A DNA stretch of 6,105 bases from Caldifarciminota bacterium (GTDB lineage Bacteria > Hydrothermota > Tepidihabitantia > Tepidihabitantales > CAIPLT01): NCBI GenBank assembly GCA_025061975.1, contig JANXBB010000284.1:1-6105 (forward strand), in the 5' to 3' direction. Under the pieces are notes generated by a model. That model saw nothing but the letters and a program-made list of their open reading frames with translations. It made no database searches and was not told where the DNA came from. A program made the position numbers and the translations under genes. Positions 5,199 to 6,105 of this stretch are shown piece after piece (the first letter of the stretch is position 1; every line of letters starts with the position of its first letter).

Positions 5199-6105
5199 AT
5201 GTTTGGGCTATTACAAACCAAAGGGAAGAAGATCTTAGCGATTGATATCGGTTCTGCGGCGATTAAGTATATAAAGGCAAGTGGCGGCAAGATTATTGAT
5301 TATGGTGTTAGAGAAATTGCTGAGGTTTTTGATATTCCAAGTATTCTAAAGGAACTTTCAGCAGAATTTGCTCCTGATGAAATTTTAAGTTTTGTTTCTG
5401 GGCCAGCAGTAAGTATTCGTCACGCGCCATTCCCACGAATGAATACCAAAGAGCTCCGTGACGCAATCTATCTTAGACTTGACCGATATTCTCCATTTAC
5501 TGCTGATGAAGCAATATTAGACTTTACAGTAACTTCGGATATTCGTGAAGCTGGTGTAATAAGAGACAATGTAACAATTGTTGCTGCTCGTAGAGATATT
5601 GTTTCAGAGCATATTGCAACTTTTAAAAAAGCTGGTCTTGAGCCGTCAACAATTTCGGTTGTACCATTAGCTTTAGCCGGTGCAGTCAAGCGATATGCGC
5701 GGCTCCGTCCTAATGAGGTTGTATGTGTTATTGATGTTGGTTCGCAGTTTACAACTCTGGTATTTATGCGCAACATGAAACTTGATTTAACTCGAAGTCT
5801 GACAATTGCCGGAAATGCAATCACAGAAAGTATGACAGTACCTTTAGCAACTGAATATGGCGAGTTAGTTTTAAATGCCCGAGAAGCCGAAGAATACAAA
5901 CGTCAATATGGGATTCCTGCCGCTGATGCTCAAGAGAATTTACCTTCAGGGATTCCGGTTCGATATTTAAGAATGCTCCAAGAACCGGTTTTAGCCCGAT
6001 TGGTTGCAGAAATTAACCGAAGTATTGACTATTATCGTCGTGAGTTTACCGTGCCTGCAATAAATCGAATAATTCTCTGTGGCGGTGGTGCATGTATGAA
6101 GAATT
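5199..6105 (+). CDS. pilM: Type IV pilus assembly protein PilM, actin-like ATPase (3' end beyond window)
   Basis: 302 codons are readable and the frame is open at the window edge; PilM proteins are about 350 residues, so roughly the last 50 are missing. It opens with MFGLL and a short basic stretch, then the phosphate-1 motif AIDIGSAAIKYIK (14-26) of the actin/FtsA-like fold. Later come the phosphate-2 strand VIDVGSQFTTLVF (177-189) and the adenosine-binding type ILCGGGACM (292-300). No signal peptide or membrane helix is seen, as expected for a cytoplasmic protein. In known systems PilM binds the N-terminal tail of PilN and couples the PilN/PilO platform to the extension and retraction ATPases. 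The start is certain: in-frame TAG and TAA lie directly before the ATG. A weak SD-like GGGG (5189-5192) sits six bases upstream, the only such signal near a start here. The gene follows the prepilins by 43 bases and pilN, pilO and pilQ are expected downstream. An antisense frame (5468-5899) is a shadow. Confidence 0.93.
   Translation, partial: MFGLLQTKGKKILAIDIGSAAIKYIKASGGKIIDYGVREIAEVFDIPSILKELSAEFAPDEILSFVSGPAVSIRHAPFPRMNTKELRDAIYLRLDRYSPFTADEAILDFTVTSDIREAGVIRDNVTIVAARRDIVSEHIATFKKAGLEPSTISVVPLALAGAVKRYARLRPNEVVCVIDVGSQFTTLVFMRNMKLDLTRSLTIAGNAITESMTVPLATEYGELVLNAREAEEYKRQYGIPAADAQENLPSGIPVRYLRMLQEPVLARLVAEINRSIDYYRREFTVPAINRIILCGGGACMKN

Noticed and set aside
5468..5899. 143-codon minus-strand frame
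   Set aside because: Antisense to pilM; its low-complexity Ser/Thr/Ala/Arg/Val-rich product is typical of a shadow, and pilM reads cleanly across it.

Overview
The window is AT-rich bacterial DNA with every supported gene on the + strand. An M1 aminopeptidase ends in a type IX (Por) secretion-style C-terminal sorting domain. It sits next to type IV pilus genes, and recognisable Shine-Dalgarno (SD) sequences are almost absent. Together these suggest a Gram-negative-type bacterium of the wider FCB group, for example an uncultured lineage such as WOR-3/Stahlbacteria. The placement is inferred from gene content and is tentative. The promoters that can be read are sigma70-like (TTGACA/TATAAT), not the Bacteroidota -7/-33 type.

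Layout. (1) Bases 1-1106 are the 3' part of the M1 metallo-aminopeptidase; its start lies before the window. (2) Bases 1131-2270 are a complete 12-helix MFS permease of the MJ1317-like type, 24 bases downstream, with a TATAAT box so close to its start codon that the leader would be only a few bases. (3) Bases 2271-2669 hold no convincing gene. They contain two abutting palindromes just after the permease, a G5/C5 hairpin, a weak terminator-like fold and two tandem consensus promoters whose -35 boxes each lie inside a dyad. (4) Bases 2670-5155 are three tandem prepilin genes, overlapping or abutting without spacers. All three share a pilin core, and the second and third carry progressively more C-terminal beta-sandwich domains. 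(5) Bases 5199-6105 are the 5' part of pilM, the cytoplasmic actin-like protein of the type IV pilus inner-membrane platform, with its own promoter embedded at the end of the third prepilin gene. It is open at the window edge, so a search for closed reading frames misses it.

Reading it as a system: the promoter pair at 2597-2661 should drive a prepilin operon whose products are cleaved after the glycine of their G^V[TV]L[IVL]E sites by a PilD-type peptidase and assembled by a machine that includes PilM (PilN/PilO/PilQ are expected just beyond the window). The proximal promoter places its -10 box 8 bases before the forced ATG, so the first prepilin mRNA is probably leaderless. The most notable features are the prepilin trio with stepwise domain accretion and the combination of leaderless and SD-free translation starts with dyad-overlapped promoters.
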